Assembly: GCF_000484535.1 (NCBI RefSeq) | Contig: NC_022600.1 | Coordinates: forward strand, 2,418,001 to 2,482,000 | Direction of reading: 5' to 3' | Length of the DNA stretch: 64,000 nt | From: Gloeobacter kilaueensis JS1 | GTDB lineage: Bacteria > Cyanobacteriota > Cyanobacteriia > Gloeobacterales > Gloeobacteraceae | Shown here: piece after piece, positions 20,302 to 31,369 of the stretch | Layout of the letters: each line of letters opens with the position of its first letter | Numbering within the stretch: the stretch's first letter is position 1 | Notes under the pieces: model-generated | Seen by the model: the letters and a program-made list of their open reading frames with translations, nothing else | Database searches by the model: none | Told to the model about the DNA's origin: nothing | Position numbers and translations under genes: made by a program

Positions 20302-21930
20302 CCACACCAGCGCGTCCAACTGGCGCTCCAGAGCCGCCACAGGACTGCCCAAGGGCAGGCTGTAGATCTGCTGGGCGAGGCCAACCAGTTGCCGGGACTG
20401 GGGACGATCCGGCCTGGGGAGGGGAAATTTTTCGACGTACTGACTCATGAAGCGGCGGCGACCGGCGTAGAGCTTGTTGTGGAAGCAGTGGTCGTAGAAG
20501 TGGGCGATAAAGCTCGAATTGCCGACTGCGAGTGCCAGCCAGAGTGCATCGCGCTCTGAGGATTTATCGCACCGGAGCCAGTAGCAGTCGCCGTTGACGA
20601 CGCTGCCGGTCTCGTCGAGCCAGAAGGTGGGCTCCTCGACGATGTCGCGAAAGACGAGTTTAGGCGCAGCCCAACCGTCCGGATCCTGGGGAACCCACAA
20701 CTCGTACCACTGGCGGTTGGCTGCTAGTAAATAACTGCGGGCGATAAGAATCTGACGATGTTTTTCGAGGTAGCGGGCGGTGCGGGGATAGGCATCGAGG
20801 GGAACAGCCACCCGCCGCCCTGCGACGACCTGGTGGGGATAGACGATCTGCCAGGCGGTCTGGGAATTGGCTCGAAAGCGCCCGGCTCCGTGGTGGGTGG
20901 CGAGGGGTTTAAGCAGTTCCGGGCGCTCCTCCGGCGGCCATTCCTGCCAGTCGGAGCGGATGAAGACACTGTCGGCACAGGTTTTTACGCCGACGCGAAT
21001 TTTGCCCAACTCGCCAAAAGTCTTCCAGGTCCGGCTGCGCACTCTAGCGAGCCAGTGCTCAGAGTTGCCGGTCGTCATCCGCCACAGCGCACCGGGGGGA
21101 TCCGGCGCGAGCGTGCCGTGGCGCACCTCAAAGCGGCGGCCATCCGTCACCTCGACGACGCCATCCAGATTCAGAGCGGCCAGGGGGCTGGCTGCACAGC
21201 CGGTAGCCGCTGCGCTCGTCCGGTAGATCGAACTGAAGGGAGTGTCCGCTGTCGTGATCGGGCTGTCTGTTCCTTCGAGGAGCACGACCGCAGGCAGCAC
21301 CGCCGCCGCAAATAGCTGCGTGTCCCCCAGATCCCAGATCGCCCGCAGTTGAAAGCGCTCGCTCAGGGCGCGGCGCACACTCGCCCCAGCCCGGATGCTC
21401 ATGAAGCGATTGGAGAGAATCAGCCCGGCAACGCCCGTCGGAGCAAGCAGCCCGGCGATGCCCAGAACGAACGCCTGGTAAAGATCGAGGCGGCCCGTCA
21501 ACCCGAAGCGCCGGGCCAGGGCACGGGACTGGTCGCTTCCGAGAATCTGGGTGCGGACGTAGGGCGGATTGGCGATCACGATGTCGAAGGGGCCAGCCGC
21601 CGTCGGCTTCTCGCTGGCGACATCGAGAAAGCAGGTTCCTTCGACGGTAAGAACAGCCGGGGCGAGGCGTGCCCGCGCCCGCTCGCAGGCGGCTGTGTCC
21701 GTCTCGTAGCCGTGGAGTGTCACCCCGGCGGCCTCGGAGCCGAGTTTGGCAAGCAGGCTTACGAGCAACTGGCCGTCGCCCAGTGCCGGATCGAGAATGC
21801 GCAGGGGCCGTTTCCGCTCGCCGGGCAGATAGCGGACGATTTGCTCGGCGACAAAGTCGGCAAGTGCTGCCGGGGTGTAGGTCGCTCCCTGTGCTTTGTG
21901 AAAATCCGGTGACTGGAAGCGGCCCCCCAC
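20251..21930 (-). CDS. Eco57I/TaqI-type N6-adenine DNA methyltransferase
   Basis: 559-residue class I methyltransferase acting on adenine in DNA. The cofactor region has ILDPALGDGQLL (motif I) and HGYETD (motif II). The catalytic motif IV is NPPYVR near residue 140. The C-terminal half (from about 330) resembles the TaqI-like specificity domain, with VRVGVKTCADSVFI and YAGRRRFMSQYVEKFPLP. It is too short to be a type IIG fusion enzyme, and no restriction gene lies beside it, so it looks like an orphan methyltransferase. It begins 3 bases after the uvrB stop and is probably co-transcribed with it. Its own 3' end is duplicated at 17771. Confidence 0.87.
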   Translation of the reverse strand: MGGRFQSPDFHKAQGATYTPAALADFVAEQIVRYLPGERKRPLRILDPALGDGQLLVSLLAKLGSEAAGVTLHGYETDTAACERARARLAPAVLTVEGTCFLDVASEKPTAAGPFDIVIANPPYVRTQILGSDQSRALARRFGLTGRLDLYQAFVLGIAGLLAPTGVAGLILSNRFMSIRAGASVRRALSERFQLRAIWDLGDTQLFAAAVLPAVVLLEGTDSPITTADTPFSSIYRTSAAATGCAASPLAALNLDGVVEVTDGRRFEVRHGTLAPDPPGALWRMTTGNSEHWLARVRSRTWKTFGELGKIRVGVKTCADSVFIRSDWQEWPPEERPELLKPLATHHGAGRFRANSQTAWQIVYPHQVVAGRRVAVPLDAYPRTARYLEKHRQILIARSYLLAANRQWYELWVPQDPDGWAAPKLVFRDIVEEPTFWLDETGSVVNGDCYWLRCDKSSERDALWLALAVGNSSFIAHFYDHCFHNKLYAGRRRFMSQYVEKFPLPRPDRPQSRQLVGLAQQIYSLPLGSPVAALERQLDALVWQAFDLDPAQSALAFEF

Positions 21931-21933
21931 GCG

Positions 21934-23976
<2,043 letters not shown>

Positions 23977-24119
23977 ATGTGTCCAAAAGTTCACATCACC
24001 TGGCTATTGTAGCCGATGGTGGGCCAGGGCGGTGGCGATTGAGCGGGATCGTTTCGCGGCGGTCGTGCTTCATGTTAACGTTTTGGGTGCTGAATTTTCC
24101 AACGGACGTTAAAGCCGGT

Positions 24120-24317
24120 ATGAGCAATGTCCTGGACCGCCTTTTCCAGCAGGCGGTGCGCAAGTTAAAAAGCAGGGGCTACAAGGTCGAAGCAGACAGC
24201 AGCAATTCTCCCTACTACATTGTCTTGCGCTCGAACGGCTTTCCGGTCGATTCACCGTCGGGAAACTGGCAATTTTCAAAGATGGATGTGATTCGTTTCT
24301 CCGAGCAAGAACCTTAG
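24120..24317 (+). CDS. Small hypothetical protein, 65 residues
   Basis: Not recognised. A short, basic, probably globular protein (MSNVLDRLFQQAVRKLKSRG, then YYIVLRSNGFPVDSPSG) with no signal or membrane segment. The open frame extends 47 codons upstream, but those codons read like non-coding sequence and overlap the uvrB promoter region, so I favour the ATG at 24120. It precedes scpA by 56 bases on the same strand. Confidence 0.55.
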   Translation: MSNVLDRLFQQAVRKLKSRGYKVEADSSNSPYYIVLRSNGFPVDSPSGNWQFSKMDVIRFSEQEP

Positions 24318-24373
24318 CGGGCTGAAGGTTTCCAGGTGCTATTGTTGATGACAACTGGCCCTGTTACGCTGCG

Positions 24374-25108
24374 ATGCCCAAAGATGCGATCGGTATTTTG
24401 ATTGACCTGGCCCGCCGGGGGGAGATCGATCCCTGGGACATCGATGTGGTGCAGCTAACCGATCGCTTTTTGCATTCTTTGAGCCGCCTCGACAGCGCCG
24501 ATCTGCCCCGTTCCGGCCAGGCGATTTTTTATGCGTCGGTGCTGGTGCATATGAAGGCGGAGATCCTCGAAGGCCGGATGCTCGAACCGTCCCCTCTCGA
24601 AGCGGATCTAGACGAAAGCGATCTCACTGCCGCCGGGTTGCCGGGGGTCGCCCTGGAGCGGTTGATCCGGCGCAGGCCGGCGGTACCGGCGATCGTCGAG
24701 CGGCCCCTCACCCTCAACGACCTCATCGCCCACCTGCGGGAGGTCGAGCAGATCGAGCGGCGGTCTGCCCGCGAACGGCCCAGCGAGCGCCGCACCCTCA
24801 TCAAGGGGCCGCCGGTGCGCACGATGGCCGAAGTCGAGCACCTCGCCCACCAAGAAGACCTCGAAGCGCTCGTCAGCGAACTGTGGCAGGTGCTCACCAG
24901 CCGGGGTGTAAGAGCGTTTGAAGTTTTGCTAGAACACTATCGAGACCGGGTCGGGGCTTTTTTGGGCCTGTTGTTTCTTGCCCACCGCGACCGGGTCGTG
25001 CTCGAGCAGGCCGAATTTTACAGAGATATCGAGATCTATGCAGTCAACCAGCCTGAAGACGCGCCTGGAGGCGGTGCTCTACCTCAAAGCCCGCCCGCTC
25101 AACCTTGA
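24374..25108 (+). CDS. scpA: Segregation and condensation protein A
   Basis: Kleisin subunit of the SMC-ScpAB condensin that compacts and separates chromosomes. The N-terminal segment (AIGILIDLARRGEIDPWDIDVVQLTDRFL) fits the SMC neck-binding helix of cyanobacterial ScpA, and the C-terminal winged-helix part contains FEVLLEHYRDRVGAFLGLLFLAHRDRVVLEQAEFYRDI. It has 244 residues. The gene overlaps scpB by 71 bases, an unusually long overlap. Confidence 0.9.
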   Translation: MPKDAIGILIDLARRGEIDPWDIDVVQLTDRFLHSLSRLDSADLPRSGQAIFYASVLVHMKAEILEGRMLEPSPLEADLDESDLTAAGLPGVALERLIRRRPAVPAIVERPLTLNDLIAHLREVEQIERRSARERPSERRTLIKGPPVRTMAEVEHLAHQEDLEALVSELWQVLTSRGVRAFEVLLEHYRDRVGAFLGLLFLAHRDRVVLEQAEFYRDIEIYAVNQPEDAPGGGALPQSPPAQP

Positions 25109-25514
25109 GCAATTGAGCCGCTACGCCGAGTGCAGCAAGGACGACTGCCGCGAGGCGCTGCTCGAATTACTCGACGACTACGCCCGGCGCGACAGCGCCC
25201 TCGAAATTGCCGATACCGCCGGGGGCTACGCCCTGCAGCTGCGTCCGCCGCTGCAAGATCTCATTCAGCGGCTGGTGCCGACGGATATCGGTATCGGTGC
25301 CCAGCGCACCCTGGCGCTCATCGCCCTCAAAGGACCATTGCCCCAGAGCGAACTGGTCGAGTTGCGCGGTTCCGGTGCCTACGATCAGGTGCGCGACCTG
25401 GTGCAGAAGGGTTTTATCTCGCGCCAGGTAGAGGGGCGTTCTTATAAGCTGCGGGTGACCGAGAAGTTTTACCAGTACTTTGCCATCGAAGACGTGCAGG
25501 ATCTGGTGAGGTAA
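25038..25514 (+). CDS. scpB: Segregation and condensation protein B
   Basis: Partner of ScpA in the SMC complex, with two winged-helix domains. From the ATG at 25038 the product is 158 residues: SLKTRLEAVLYLKARPLNLEQLS (first winged helix), then RTLALIALKGPLPQSELVELRG and YDQVRDLVQKGFISRQVEGRSYKLRVTEKFYQYF (second). The ScpA end and the ScpB start share 71 bases in different frames. The next gene begins 8 bases after the stop. Confidence 0.9.
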   Translation: MQSTSLKTRLEAVLYLKARPLNLEQLSRYAECSKDDCREALLELLDDYARRDSALEIADTAGGYALQLRPPLQDLIQRLVPTDIGIGAQRTLALIALKGPLPQSELVELRGSGAYDQVRDLVQKGFISRQVEGRSYKLRVTEKFYQYFAIEDVQDLVR

Positions 25515-25521
25515 GACCGCG

Positions 25522-26460
25522 ATGGATCTGCAGAATCGACGCACCAACTTGCTTTTGCTCACGGTTCTTTTGCTCACGGCGATGCTGGTGGCTGGGGTGA
25601 TGGTGCTTATCTTCCAGGAGCGCCAGTCGCCCGGCCCGGTCAAGAGTGCGCAGTCGGGCAGCCTCAAGGTGCAGACGATTCAAAAATGGCTCCGCCAACT
25701 GCCCGATCAGGTGCAGCTCGAAAAGGCGCGCACCCTCGCTGCCGGCGGCCAGAGCGCGGATTTGCTGGCGGCGGTGGGCCAGCTCAGTGCTGTAGGCCGC
25801 GAGTCACCGGTCTACCTCGAAGCCCAACAAAAGATGCGCCTCTGGAACCGCCAGGTGCTCGAAAAGGCGCGCAAGGAAGCCGAAAGTCCCTCGCCGCGCG
25901 CACTGCAGGCAGCGATTGCTCTGGCTGTGCGGATTCCGGCTGCCACCCCCGGCTACGAGCAGGCCCAGGCTCAGGCGCGGCAGTGGCAGCAGGCTCTCAA
26001 CAGCGCCACCGCCGTTGCCACTGCTGCACCGCCCGCCCCCCCGCCGCTTATTTCTGCTCCTTCTCCCCAGGGCCGCCCCGCTCCGAGAAGCCAGCCAGCC
26101 CCTTCGCTCAAAGAAAGCGATCTCGAAGATGAACAGCTCGTCGATGGTGTCACCCTCAGTGCCATCAGGGTGCGCGTGCTGCAGAGCGGTGAATTTCGGA
26201 TCACCGCCCAACTGGCCAACAACTCCACCCAGCGCTACGTTTTTTTGCCAGGGTTTATCAAACTCACCGACGGCAACAACACCGATATGAGTGCAAAAAT
26301 TAAACTGAGCAGCCCCGACGGGATCGTCGATCCTGAGGGCGTCGTGCGCCTGACAATCATCGGTCAGGGGGGCTGGCAGCCGCCCTATCGCCTGGCAATC
26401 AACGAGATGAGACCGATCACAGGCCAGCCGCGCAACTTTAATTTGCTCATCGCGCCCTGA
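25522..26460 (+). CDS. Membrane-anchored protein of unknown function
   Basis: 312 residues, not recognised. One N-terminal membrane helix (about residues 9-30) is followed by a helical, possibly coiled stretch (about 50-165), a Pro/Ala-rich linker (about 170-205), and a C-terminal beta-sandwich-like part (VTLSAIRVRVLQSGEFRITAQLANN and onward). The layout suggests a periplasmic or lumenal domain on a stalk. Its position just after scpB is probably operonic, but no functional link is evident. Confidence 0.7.
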   Translation: MDLQNRRTNLLLLTVLLLTAMLVAGVMVLIFQERQSPGPVKSAQSGSLKVQTIQKWLRQLPDQVQLEKARTLAAGGQSADLLAAVGQLSAVGRESPVYLEAQQKMRLWNRQVLEKARKEAESPSPRALQAAIALAVRIPAATPGYEQAQAQARQWQQALNSATAVATAAPPAPPPLISAPSPQGRPAPRSQPAPSLKESDLEDEQLVDGVTLSAIRVRVLQSGEFRITAQLANNSTQRYVFLPGFIKLTDGNNTDMSAKIKLSSPDGIVDPEGVVRLTIIGQGGWQPPYRLAINEMRPITGQPRNFNLLIAP

Positions 26461-26513
26461 TGGCCAAACGGTTTCAATGGTAAAATCCTGATGTTTTGTC
26501 AAGTGGATTTTCC

Positions 26514-27545
26514 ATGGTGCAAAATCCGGGCGATGGGCCTATCCGCGTTGGGGTGATCGGCGTGGGTAACATGGGTCAGCACCACACCCGTGTGCTGAGC
26601 CTGCTCAAAGATGTCGTCCTCGTCGGGATCGCCGACACCAACGAAGATCGCGGCCTCGACATTGCCAGCAAGTACCGCGTGCGCTACTTCAAGGATTACC
26701 GCGAACTGATTGGCCACGTCCAGGCGGTCTGCATCGCCGTACCGACCCGGCTACATTATCTGGTCGGCCAGGACTGCCTGAAGCAAGGTGTGCATATTCT
26801 GATCGAAAAGCCGATTGCAGCGGACATCACCGAGGCCGAACAACTCGTCAATCTCGCCGCCCAGAACGGTTGCATTCTTCAGGTGGGCCATATCGAGCGG
26901 TTCAACCCGGCTTTTCGTGAGCTGCGCAACGTGCTCAAAAACGAAGAGTTGCTGGCCTTCGAGGCCCATCGGATGAGTCCCTATTCGTCGCGGGCCAACG
27001 ATGTCTCCGTCGTCTTCGATCTGATGATCCACGACATCGACCTGTTGCTTGAGCTGGTACCGCATCCGGTAGCGAGGATGACCGCCGCCGGCAACAACCG
27101 CGCTTCCCACATGGGTTATCTCGACTACGTGACAGCCACGGTGGTCTTCACCAACGGCACGGTGGCGAGCCTTACAGCGAGCAAAGTCACCCACAGCAAA
27201 ATCCGTACCCTGTCCGCCCACTGCAAAAATTGCCTGGTGGAGGCCGATTTTTTGAGCAACAAAGTGCGCCGCCACCGCCCGCCCGATTCGGACTACACCA
27301 CCGAGTACGGCCAGGTGCTCTACCGCCAGGCCGGGATCATCGAGGAGGTGCAGACCAGCAACATCGAGCCCCTCAGCGCCGAGCTGGAGCACTTTATCTT
27401 CTGCGTGCGCGGCGGCAATCAGCCTTCGGTGGGCGGCGAGCAGGCGCTCAAGGCATTGCGGCTGGCCGCCGACATCGAACAGATGGCCCTCGACGGCAAG
27501 ACGTGGTACGGTAGCGACCCGGACCTTGGGGATATTCTCTCTTGA
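26514..27545 (+). CDS. Gfo/Idh/MocA oxidoreductase, GnnA-like
   Basis: NAD(P)-dependent sugar oxidoreductase, about 343 residues. The Rossmann start is RVGVIGVGNMGQHHTRVL; the conserved EKPIA motif (ILIEKPIAADITEA) and VGHIERFNPAF follow, as in nucleotide-sugar 3-dehydrogenases such as GnnA and WbpB. I start at ATG 26514; a TTG six codons upstream is also in frame. The gene overlaps the following aminotransferase by 4 bases. The pair would oxidise and then aminate the 3-position of a UDP-sugar. With the lipid A genes 700 bases downstream, UDP-GlcNAc is the likely substrate; this is inference from context. Confidence 0.85.
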   Translation: MVQNPGDGPIRVGVIGVGNMGQHHTRVLSLLKDVVLVGIADTNEDRGLDIASKYRVRYFKDYRELIGHVQAVCIAVPTRLHYLVGQDCLKQGVHILIEKPIAADITEAEQLVNLAAQNGCILQVGHIERFNPAFRELRNVLKNEELLAFEAHRMSPYSSRANDVSVVFDLMIHDIDLLLELVPHPVARMTAAGNNRASHMGYLDYVTATVVFTNGTVASLTASKVTHSKIRTLSAHCKNCLVEADFLSNKVRRHRPPDSDYTTEYGQVLYRQAGIIEEVQTSNIEPLSAELEHFIFCVRGGNQPSVGGEQALKALRLAADIEQMALDGKTWYGSDPDLGDILS

Positions 27546-28651
27546 TTCCAATTCTTGATCTGTCCCGGCAAACCGCAGCACTCCTCCCTCAAATCGAAGC
27601 TCTCTGGCGCGAGATTACCACCAGCGGCAGCTTTGTCCTGGGCCGGCACGGCAGAGCCCTCGAAGCAGAGATTGCCGCCCTCAGCGGCACCCGCTTCGCC
27701 CTGGGCGTCGCCTCCGGCACCGACGCGCTGCATCTGGTGCTGCGCGCCCTGGGTCTGGGGCCGGGCGACGAGGTGATCACGACGCCCTTTAGCTTTATTG
27801 CCACCGCCGAAGCGATCTCCTACTGCGGCGCGACGCCGGTCTTCGTCGATATCGACCCGGCCACCTTCAACATCGATCCGGCGCGCATCGAGGAGCGGAT
27901 CACCCCGCGCACGCGGGCGGTTCTGCCGGTGCATCTATTTGGCCAGGCCGCCGATCTGGAACCCATCCTGGCGGTGGCCGAGCCCCATGGCCTCGCCGTC
28001 GTCGAGGACTGCGCCCAGGCGATCGGCACGCTCTACAGGGGCCAGCCGGTGGGTTCTTTTGGGGTGGCGGGCTGTCTGAGCTTTTATCCGACCAAGAACC
28101 TCGGTGCCTTCGGCGACGGCGGCATGGTCGTCACCTCCAATCCAGAATTGGCCCACCGGATCGCCTCGCTGCGCGTCCACGGCTCCCACGAGCGCTACTA
28201 CCACGACGAGGTGGGCTACTGTTCGCGCCTCGACGAGTTGCAGGCGGCGGTCCTGAGAGTCAAACTGCCCCACCTGGAGCAGTGGAACCTGCGCCGCGCC
28301 CAGATCGCCGATCGCTACGACGCGCTTCTGGCCGATCTGCCCCTCATTACCCCCGCCCGCGCCGCTTACTCGACCCATACTTTTCACCAGTACACTGTCC
28401 GCACCGATGCCCGCGAGCGGGTGCTCGCTCTTTTGCGCGAGTGGCAGATTGGCTCGGGCGTCTATTATCCGGTGCCGTTGCATCTTCAAAAAGCCTACGC
28501 CCACCTGGGCTACCGGCCCGGCGATCTGCCCAATGCCGAAAAAGTGGCCGCCGAGGTCTTCTCGCTGCCGATGTATCCCGAATTGGACGACGAGCAGATC
28601 GATCAGGTAGCAGCCGCTCTCGCTGGGGCAACGGCGGCGGTCAAAGTCTGA
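27542..28651 (+). CDS. DegT/DnrJ/EryC1 aminotransferase, GnnB-like
   Basis: PLP-dependent sugar aminotransferase, 369 residues. GVASGTDALHLVLRALG and PFSFIATAEAI bind PLP phosphate; VEDCAQAIG holds the ring-binding Asp, and SFYPTKNLGAFGDGGM the Schiff-base lysine. It overlaps the oxidoreductase by 4 bases, so they act as a pair on a ketosugar nucleotide. Known pairs of this type are GnnA/GnnB (UDP-GlcNAc to its 3-amino analogue for lipid A) and WbpB/WbpE (uronic acid branch). I prefer GnnB because the lpx genes are close, but cannot exclude the other. Confidence 0.87.
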   Translation: MIPILDLSRQTAALLPQIEALWREITTSGSFVLGRHGRALEAEIAALSGTRFALGVASGTDALHLVLRALGLGPGDEVITTPFSFIATAEAISYCGATPVFVDIDPATFNIDPARIEERITPRTRAVLPVHLFGQAADLEPILAVAEPHGLAVVEDCAQAIGTLYRGQPVGSFGVAGCLSFYPTKNLGAFGDGGMVVTSNPELAHRIASLRVHGSHERYYHDEVGYCSRLDELQAAVLRVKLPHLEQWNLRRAQIADRYDALLADLPLITPARAAYSTHTFHQYTVRTDARERVLALLREWQIGSGVYYPVPLHLQKAYAHLGYRPGDLPNAEKVAAEVFSLPMYPELDDEQIDQVAAALAGATAAVKV

Positions 28652-29137
28652 TTACTTGTTGCTGATAAAGTCGTTGGGATTGAGGGTATCGAGAAAGTCG
28701 CGGAACGCTTCGCGCTCGGCCTCGTCGGCTTCTTGATCGACGGGAATCGACGCTTCGGCGATCACTTCTTCCATCGCCCATATAGGCGTCGCCGTGCGCA
28801 GGGCGAGGGCGATCGCGTCGCTGGGCCGCGAGTCGATCTCTTTGCGCAGTTTGCCCCGGCGCGTCGTAATGATCGCGTAGAAGGTGTTGTTTTGCAGGGA
28901 ATGGATGACAATTTTCTCGACGTGCAGATCCCATTCCTTGCACAGTCCGGCCATCAGGTCGTGGGTCATCGGGCGCGGCGATTTTTGACCTTCGAGGGCC
29001 TGCAAAATGGCATTTGCCTCGGCTTTGCCGATCCAGATGGGCAGGGCGCGGCGGTCGTGCAGGTCGCGGAGGATAACGATCGGCAGGCGGCTCGCCGCAT
29101 CGAGGGCAATCGCTGCAACCTTCATCTCTACCGCCAT
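28652..29137 (-). CDS. Bifunctional nuclease family protein (DUF151)
   Basis: 161 residues, BFN domain throughout: MKVAAIALDAASRLPIVILRD, then LPIWIGKAEANAILQAL and the typical RPSDAIALALRTATPIW, with an acidic C-terminal tail. Family members have reported DNase/RNase activity in plants; in bacteria the role is unclear. Stops at the base directly after the aminotransferase stop on the other strand, so the two convergent genes abut with no gap. The start is ATG 29137; the family often begins a few residues before MKV as here. Confidence 0.88.
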   Translation of the reverse strand: MAVEMKVAAIALDAASRLPIVILRDLHDRRALPIWIGKAEANAILQALEGQKSPRPMTHDLMAGLCKEWDLHVEKIVIHSLQNNTFYAIITTRRGKLRKEIDSRPSDAIALALRTATPIWAMEEVIAEASIPVDQEADEAEREAFRDFLDTLNPNDFISNK

Positions 29138-29359
29138 AGGGCACCCCGCACGCTTCGAGAACTGATGCTATTTTGCGCCTGATCCTACCTGATCCGCCAG
29201 TGGCTTTGCCAACCGGATCGGCGTGTATTTTTGTCGTCCGAACAGGGGGAGGGCTGTGGCAAGCTGGCCCAGTCGCGGTAAACTTAATTGACCTATCTGC
29301 ATCCGCCTTTTTTCGCGGGACCGCGCCCGCATCCGCTGCACCCTACAGGCTTCGCGCTC

Positions 29360-31369
29360 ATGCATCCATCTTTGAGTCGTTTGACGATTGCTCAGGCTAC
29401 CCTCACGGCGCTGGTGGCAGGCCAATGCCTTGTCATCCCCTCCGTGCTCGCCCAGGAGAGCAATCCTACTGCTACCCCCCCGGCGACAACCGCTGCTCCC
29501 ACTCCCCCAGCGGCTTCCGGCGGATCGCCCTTTGGTCAGACCAATCCCGCCGCTTCGCCCTTCGGGCAGGTCCAGTCCAGCCCGGCTCCGAGCACCGGCG
29601 GTGAGCCGGCTGCCGACCAGGCGGGCAGCAAGTCCACCGAGCCCCAGGTACTGGTGGCGGAGGTGCGGGTTGTGGCCACCAAGGGCCAACTCGGCCAGTC
29701 GCTCGAAGAGCGGGTCTACGACGCGATTCGCACCCGGCCCGGCCAGACGACGACGCGCTCGCAGCTGCAGCAGGACATCAACGCCGTCTTTGCCACCGGC
29801 TACTTCGCCGATGTCAAGGCCACCCCCGAGGATACGCCCCTCGGCGTGCGGGTTACCTTCGACGTTTCGCCCAACCCGATCCTCGAAGGGGTGAGTGCCG
29901 AGGGAGCGACGCTGTTACCCAAGCAGGTAGTCGAGGACACCTTCAAGCCCCAGGTGGGCCAGACGCTCAACTTCGGTGAACTGCAGCGCGGCGTCAAGTC
30001 GATCGAAGAATGGTACGCCGAGCGCGGCTACGTGCTTGCCAAGGTAGCGGACGTTCAATCGACCCCCGACGGCAAGGTCAAGCTCGTCGTCACCGAGGGC
30101 GTCATCGAAGATATCCGGGTCAAGGGCAACACCCGCACCCGCGACTTTATCGTTACCCGCGAGGTCGGCCTCAAGCCCGGCGATGTCTTTAACCGCAACG
30201 CCATCCAGCGCGACCTGCAGCGGGTCTATGGGCTGAGCATCTTCAAAGATGTCTCCCTCGATCTGGCCCAGGGCCAGGATCCGCAAAAAGTCGTCGTCAA
30301 CGTCAAAGTCGAAGAAAAAAGCACCGGCTCGATCGCTGCGGGCGCGGGCGTCAACTCGGCCTACGGCTTTTTTGGCACGCTGTCTTTACAAGAAGCGAAC
30401 CTGGGGGGCAACAACCAGAAGGCCGGCCTCGATGTGCAGGGCGGCGGCCAGATTTTGCTTTTTAACCTGAGCTTTACCGACCCCTGGATCGCAGGCGATC
30501 CGAACCGCACCTCCTATACGGCCAACCTCTTCAACCGCCAGCAATTTAGCTACGTCTTCAACGGCGGCGGCGTCGGCGTTCTCAACCCCAGGACAGGCTT
30601 CATCGAGACCCCCCGCGAGAACCGGCTGGGCCTGGGCCTCGTCTTTGGTCGGCCCCTCGAAAACGGCTGGCGCGCCTCGGCGGGCACCCGCTTTGAAACG
30701 GTCCAGTTGCGGGACTACCTGGGCCGCGCCTACACCGTCGATAACCAGGGCAACCCGCTCACCGTCAGCGGCACCGGCACCGACAAGCTCTTTTTCTTGC
30801 AGGGGGCATTGGTGCGCGACACCCGCGACAACCCCAACACGCCGCGCTCCGGCTCGGTGTTGCGCGGGTCGCTCGACCAGTCGGTGGGTCTGTTGGGCGA
30901 CGCCTTTTTTACCCGGCCCACGGTTTCCTATAGCCAGTACATTCCGGTAGACGTCCTGCCCTGGGGCAAGGGCAAGCAGGTGCTCGCCTTCAACAGTTCG
31001 ATCGGCACCGTCTTTGGTAGCCTGCCTCCTTACGAAGCGTTCACCCTGGGCGGCGGCAACTCGGTGCGCGGCTACTACGAGGGCAGCCTCGGCACCGGTC
31101 GCAGCTATATGATCAACTCCGTCGAGCTGCGCGCTCCGATCTTCGATCCGGTAGGAGCGGCGCTGTTTATCGACTACGGCGATACGATCGGCTCCCAGGC
31201 TTCGGTGCTCGGTGCCCCCGGACTGGTGCGCGGCAAACCTGGCGGCGGCCTGGGTTACGGCATCGGCCTGCGCATCCAGTCGCCCCTTGGTCCCCTGCGC
31301 ATCGACTTTGCCGCCAACACCCAGGGTCTGCCCAGCCAGGTCCACTTTGGGCTCGGAGAAAAGTTTTAG
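29360..31369 (+). CDS. bamA: Outer-membrane assembly protein BamA (Omp85)
   Basis: Inserts beta-barrel proteins into the outer membrane. The 669-residue product has a signal peptide (about 1-31), a Pro/Thr/Ala-rich stretch (about 32-90), three POTRA-like domains (about 95-320, including QVLVAEVRVVATKG and IEDIRVKGNTRTRDFIVTREVGLKPGD), and a C-terminal 16-strand barrel. The barrel contains GGGNSVRGYYEG, the VRGY lid-lock motif, and ends in Phe, as usual for outer-membrane proteins. Three POTRA domains are the cyanobacterial pattern. I choose ATG 29360; a TTG 24 codons upstream is in frame. The stop overlaps the lpxD start. Confidence 0.94.
   Translation: MHPSLSRLTIAQATLTALVAGQCLVIPSVLAQESNPTATPPATTAAPTPPAASGGSPFGQTNPAASPFGQVQSSPAPSTGGEPAADQAGSKSTEPQVLVAEVRVVATKGQLGQSLEERVYDAIRTRPGQTTTRSQLQQDINAVFATGYFADVKATPEDTPLGVRVTFDVSPNPILEGVSAEGATLLPKQVVEDTFKPQVGQTLNFGELQRGVKSIEEWYAERGYVLAKVADVQSTPDGKVKLVVTEGVIEDIRVKGNTRTRDFIVTREVGLKPGDVFNRNAIQRDLQRVYGLSIFKDVSLDLAQGQDPQKVVVNVKVEEKSTGSIAAGAGVNSAYGFFGTLSLQEANLGGNNQKAGLDVQGGGQILLFNLSFTDPWIAGDPNRTSYTANLFNRQQFSYVFNGGGVGVLNPRTGFIETPRENRLGLGLVFGRPLENGWRASAGTRFETVQLRDYLGRAYTVDNQGNPLTVSGTGTDKLFFLQGALVRDTRDNPNTPRSGSVLRGSLDQSVGLLGDAFFTRPTVSYSQYIPVDVLPWGKGKQVLAFNSSIGTVFGSLPPYEAFTLGGGNSVRGYYEGSLGTGRSYMINSVELRAPIFDPVGAALFIDYGDTIGSQASVLGAPGLVRGKPGGGLGYGIGLRIQSPLGPLRIDFAANTQGLPSQVHFGLGEKF

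Noticed and set aside
20251-21930. Type IIG restriction-modification enzyme
   Set aside because: At 559 residues, there is no room for an N-terminal nuclease domain, and no PD-(D/E)XK motif precedes the methyltransferase motif I.
30386-31345. A 319-codon minus-strand frame inside bamA
   Set aside because: Shadow of the barrel-coding region; low-complexity composition and no start signal.
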